Part shown: positions 5,395 through 7,533 of the stretch, one piece after another | Layout: each line of letters begins with the position of its first letter | Position numbering within the stretch: the stretch's first letter is position 1 | NCBI GenBank assembly: GCA_018710805.1 | Contig: DVJG01000056.1 | Coordinates: 1 to 7,533, forward strand | DNA length: 7,533 nt | Direction of reading: 5' to 3' | Source: Candidatus Faecousia faecipullorum | GTDB lineage: Bacteria; Bacillota; Clostridia; Oscillospirales; Oscillospiraceae | The notes under the pieces: generated by a model | Database searches by the model: none | Seen by the model: the letters and a program-made list of their open reading frames with translations, nothing else | What the model was told of the DNA's origin: nothing | Position numbers and translations under genes: made by a program

Positions 5395-7533
5395 ATGAAA
5401 GACAAGATTTTCGGCGTGCTGCAGCGCGTGGGCCGCTCCTTCATGCTGCCCATCGCCCTGCTGCCGGTGGCGGGCCTGCTGCTGGGCATCGGCAGTTCCT
5501 TCACCAACCAGACCATGCTGGAGGCCTACGGCCTGACCGGCGTCATCCACCCCGGCACCATCCCCTACACCGTGCTGGACATCATGAACCAGTGCGGCAG
5601 CGTCGTTTTCAACAACCTTGCCCTGCTCTTTGCCATGGGCGTGGCCATCGGCATGGCCAAAAAGGAGAAGGAGGTCGCCGCCCTCTCCGGCGCCATCGCC
5701 TACCTGGTCATGAACACCGCCATCAGCGCCATGATCGGCGCGGCGGGCGGCGTGGAGGCCATGGCCCCCAACACCACCACCTCGATGCTGGGCATCACCA
5801 CCCTGCAGATGGGTGTTTTCGGCGGCATCATCGTCGGCCTGGGTGTGGCGGCCCTCCACAACCGCTTTTATAAGACCCAGCTGCCCCAGGTCCTCTCCTT
5901 TTTCGGCGGCACCCGCTTTGTCCCCATCGTCAGCACGGCGGTCTACCTGCTGGTGGGCATCGCCATGTTCTACGTCTGGCCGGTGGTCCAGACCGGCATC
6001 AGCATGCTGGGCAATCTGGTCATCAGCTCGGGCTATGCGGGCACCTTCATTTACGGCCTGATCGAGCGCGCCCTGATCCCCTTCGGCCTGCACCACGTCT
6101 TTTACATGCCCTTCTGGCAGACGGCGGTGGGCGGCAGCGCCATCATCGACGGCGTGACGGTCCAGGGCGCCCAGAACATCTTCTTTGCCGAACTGGCCTC
6201 CAAGACGGTCACCGAGTTCTCGGTGGACGCCACCCGTTTCATGGCGGGCAAGTTCCCCCTGATGATCTTCGGCCTGCCCGGCGCGGCCCTGGCCATGTAC
6301 CGCACCGCCCGCCCCGAAAAGCGCAAGGCCGTGGCCGGCCTGCTGCTGTCCGCCGCCCTCACCTCCATGATCACCGGCATCACCGAGCCGCTGGAGTTCA
6401 CCTTCCTCTTTGTGGCGCCCCTGATGTACGCCGTCCACTGCGTGTACGCCGGCCTGGCCTATATGCTGATGCACATCCTGAACGTCTGCGTGGGCATGAC
6501 CTTCTCGGGCGGCCTGATCGACCTGACCCTGTTCGGCATCCTGCAGGGCAACGACAAGACCCACTGGATCTGGGTGGTCGTGGTCGGCGCAGTTTATTTT
6601 GTGGTCTATTACCTCACCTTCAGCGCCATGATCGTCCGCATGGACCTCAAGACCCCCGGCCGCGAAGCCGACGGCGAGGAGGCCAAGCTGTACACCCGCA
6701 GCGATTTTAAGGAAAAAACCGGCATCGGCCCCGATGGTGCGGCCTCTTCCGGCGGGGACGCCGTGTCCGCTGCCATCCTGCGCGGCCTGGGCGGCAAGGC
6801 CAATGTCTCCGACGTCGATTGCTGCGCCACCCGCCTGCGGGTGACGGTGGTGGACTCGGCCAAGGTGGACGACGCCCTGCTCAAGCAGAGCGGCGCCTCC
6901 GGCGTGGTCCATAAGGGCAACGGCATCCAGGTCATCTATGGGCCGCAGGTGGCGGTCATCAAGTCCAACCTGGTGGACTTCATGGAGACCCACGCCGCCG
7001 ACGCCCTCAGCGCCGCCCCGGCCCCTGCTGCCCCTGCCGCCCCCGCGGCACGGCCCGCCGCCCCGGCCAAAGCCGCCGTCTCCGAGGTGCTGGGCGCGCA
7101 CATGGCCGGCACGGTGGTGCCCATGGCCGAAGTGCAGGACGAGGCTTTCGCCTCCTGCGCCCTGGGCGACGGGGTCGCCATCGAGCCCGCCGAGGGCAAG
7201 CTCTACGCCCCCGCCGACGCCATGGTGGACAACCTCTTTGACACCCACCACGCCGTCAGCCTGGTCACCTCCACCGGCGCCGAACTGCTGCTCCACGTGG
7301 GCATCGACACCGTCAAGCTGGGCGGCCGTCACTTCACCGCCCACGTCCAGAACGGCCAGAAGGTGAAAAAGGGCGACCTCCTCATCAGCTTCGACCGGGA
7401 GGCCATCCAGGCCGAGGGCTACCTCTGCACCACCCCCCTGATCGTCTGCAACACCGACGATTACAGCGCCGTCAAGCCGCTGGCTTCCGGCAGCGTCCAG
7501 CCCGGGCAGGACCTCCTGCAGCTGGACGGCGGC
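5395..7533 (+). CDS. ptsG: PTS glucose-family permease EIICBA, 3' end at window edge
   Basis: 713 codons are open to the window edge. B. subtilis PtsG, with the same IIC-IIB-IIA order, has 699, so probably only a few residues are missing. The protein imports a hexose and phosphorylates it using phosphate from HPr. IIC (about 1-430) is a polytopic membrane domain beginning VLQRVGRSFMLPIALLPVAG, with IERALIPFGLHHVFYMPFW and the signature GITEPLEF (328-335). IIB (about 455-535) has the phosphorylated cysteine in DCCATRLR (C477; the preceding C476 is usually Ala). A 27-residue Ala/Pro linker (about 537-563) leads to IIA (about 570-713), whose paired histidines are H619 and the phosphorylated H634 in LLLHVGIDTVKLGG. 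GLHH and the GITEP context favour a PtsG/MalX-type sugar (glucose or maltose/glucosides) over GlcNAc. AGGAGG (5378-5383) is 11 bases from ATG 5395; an in-frame TTG at 5389 is closer, so the start may be two codons earlier. Expression should be gated by RAT 2. Confidence 0.93.
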   Translation, partial: MKDKIFGVLQRVGRSFMLPIALLPVAGLLLGIGSSFTNQTMLEAYGLTGVIHPGTIPYTVLDIMNQCGSVVFNNLALLFAMGVAIGMAKKEKEVAALSGAIAYLVMNTAISAMIGAAGGVEAMAPNTTTSMLGITTLQMGVFGGIIVGLGVAALHNRFYKTQLPQVLSFFGGTRFVPIVSTAVYLLVGIAMFYVWPVVQTGISMLGNLVISSGYAGTFIYGLIERALIPFGLHHVFYMPFWQTAVGGSAIIDGVTVQGAQNIFFAELASKTVTEFSVDATRFMAGKFPLMIFGLPGAALAMYRTARPEKRKAVAGLLLSAALTSMITGITEPLEFTFLFVAPLMYAVHCVYAGLAYMLMHILNVCVGMTFSGGLIDLTLFGILQGNDKTHWIWVVVVGAVYFVVYYLTFSAMIVRMDLKTPGREADGEEAKLYTRSDFKEKTGIGPDGAASSGGDAVSAAILRGLGGKANVSDVDCCATRLRVTVVDSAKVDDALLKQSGASGVVHKGNGIQVIYGPQVAVIKSNLVDFMETHAADALSAAPAPAAPAAPAARPAAPAKAAVSEVLGAHMAGTVVPMAEVQDEAFASCALGDGVAIEPAEGKLYAPADAMVDNLFDTHHAVSLVTSTGAELLLHVGIDTVKLGGRHFTAHVQNGQKVKKGDLLISFDREAIQAEGYLCTTPLIVCNTDDYSAVKPLASGSVQPGQDLLQLDGG

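Noticed and set aside
4260..5516. 418-codon open frame on the minus strand
   Set aside because: It overlaps the antiterminator gene and both RAT/terminator structures. Composition is typical of an antisense frame in GC-rich DNA.
5386..7344. 652-codon open frame on the minus strand opposite the PTS permease
   Set aside because: It is the antisense shadow of a GC-rich gene. It is His/Gly/Asp-rich with no domain, and the plus strand encodes a clear EIICBA with all active-site residues.
1..7533. CRISPR array or insertion sequence
   Set aside because: No regularly spaced long repeats, no transposase frame and no paired terminal repeats with target duplications were seen.

Overview
The window is a junction between two kinds of DNA and most likely comes from a GC-rich, Gram-positive gut Clostridium relative (Oscillospiraceae/Ruminococcaceae type, such as Faecalibacterium or Subdoligranulum). 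This is inferred from strong GGAGG ribosome binding sites, Firmicute-type ribonucleic antiterminator (RAT) regulation, an IICBA PTS permease and a beta-glucuronidase relic. The species itself cannot be read from the sequence.

Left part (1 to about 3937): lower GC, accessory in character. Two genes run leftward: a short RecQ-type helicase (1683..436) and a translationally coupled gene of unknown family that leaves the window (430..1). A rightward remnant of a beta-glucuronidase gene follows (about 2005..2354), with only the last ~110 codons and a one-base frameshift. Then come an imperfect inverted repeat and a well-formed promoter driving an AAA ATPase with a DUF4143-type C-terminus (2553..3776). 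After that is a gene-free stretch with 11-bp-phased CAACA repeats and a 12-bp inverted repeat, ending at the 3' half of a tRNA-Arg(CCG) gene (3938..3982). The 5' half of the tRNA is missing, but its strong terminator is present. The simplest reading is that 3938 marks an attachment-site scar (attR) and that everything to its left is the end of an old, partly decayed integrated element.

Right part (3983 to 7533): higher-GC, ordinary chromosomal DNA with one sugar-uptake operon. A consensus promoter (4166..4194) is followed by a leader with a RAT hairpin overlapping an intrinsic terminator. Next comes a GTG-started BglG/LicT-family antiterminator (4353..5216), a second RAT/terminator pair (5251..5348), and a glucose-family PTS permease with IIC-IIB-IIA domain order (5395 to the right edge, lacking at most a few C-terminal residues). 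The inferred logic is that the antiterminator controls both its own leader and the permease leader. Its PRD histidines sense PTS phosphorylation and therefore sugar flux.

The least understood items are the helicase plus unknown-protein pair at the island end, the putative integrase-site architecture beside the tRNA scar, and the enlarged apical loop of the second RAT.
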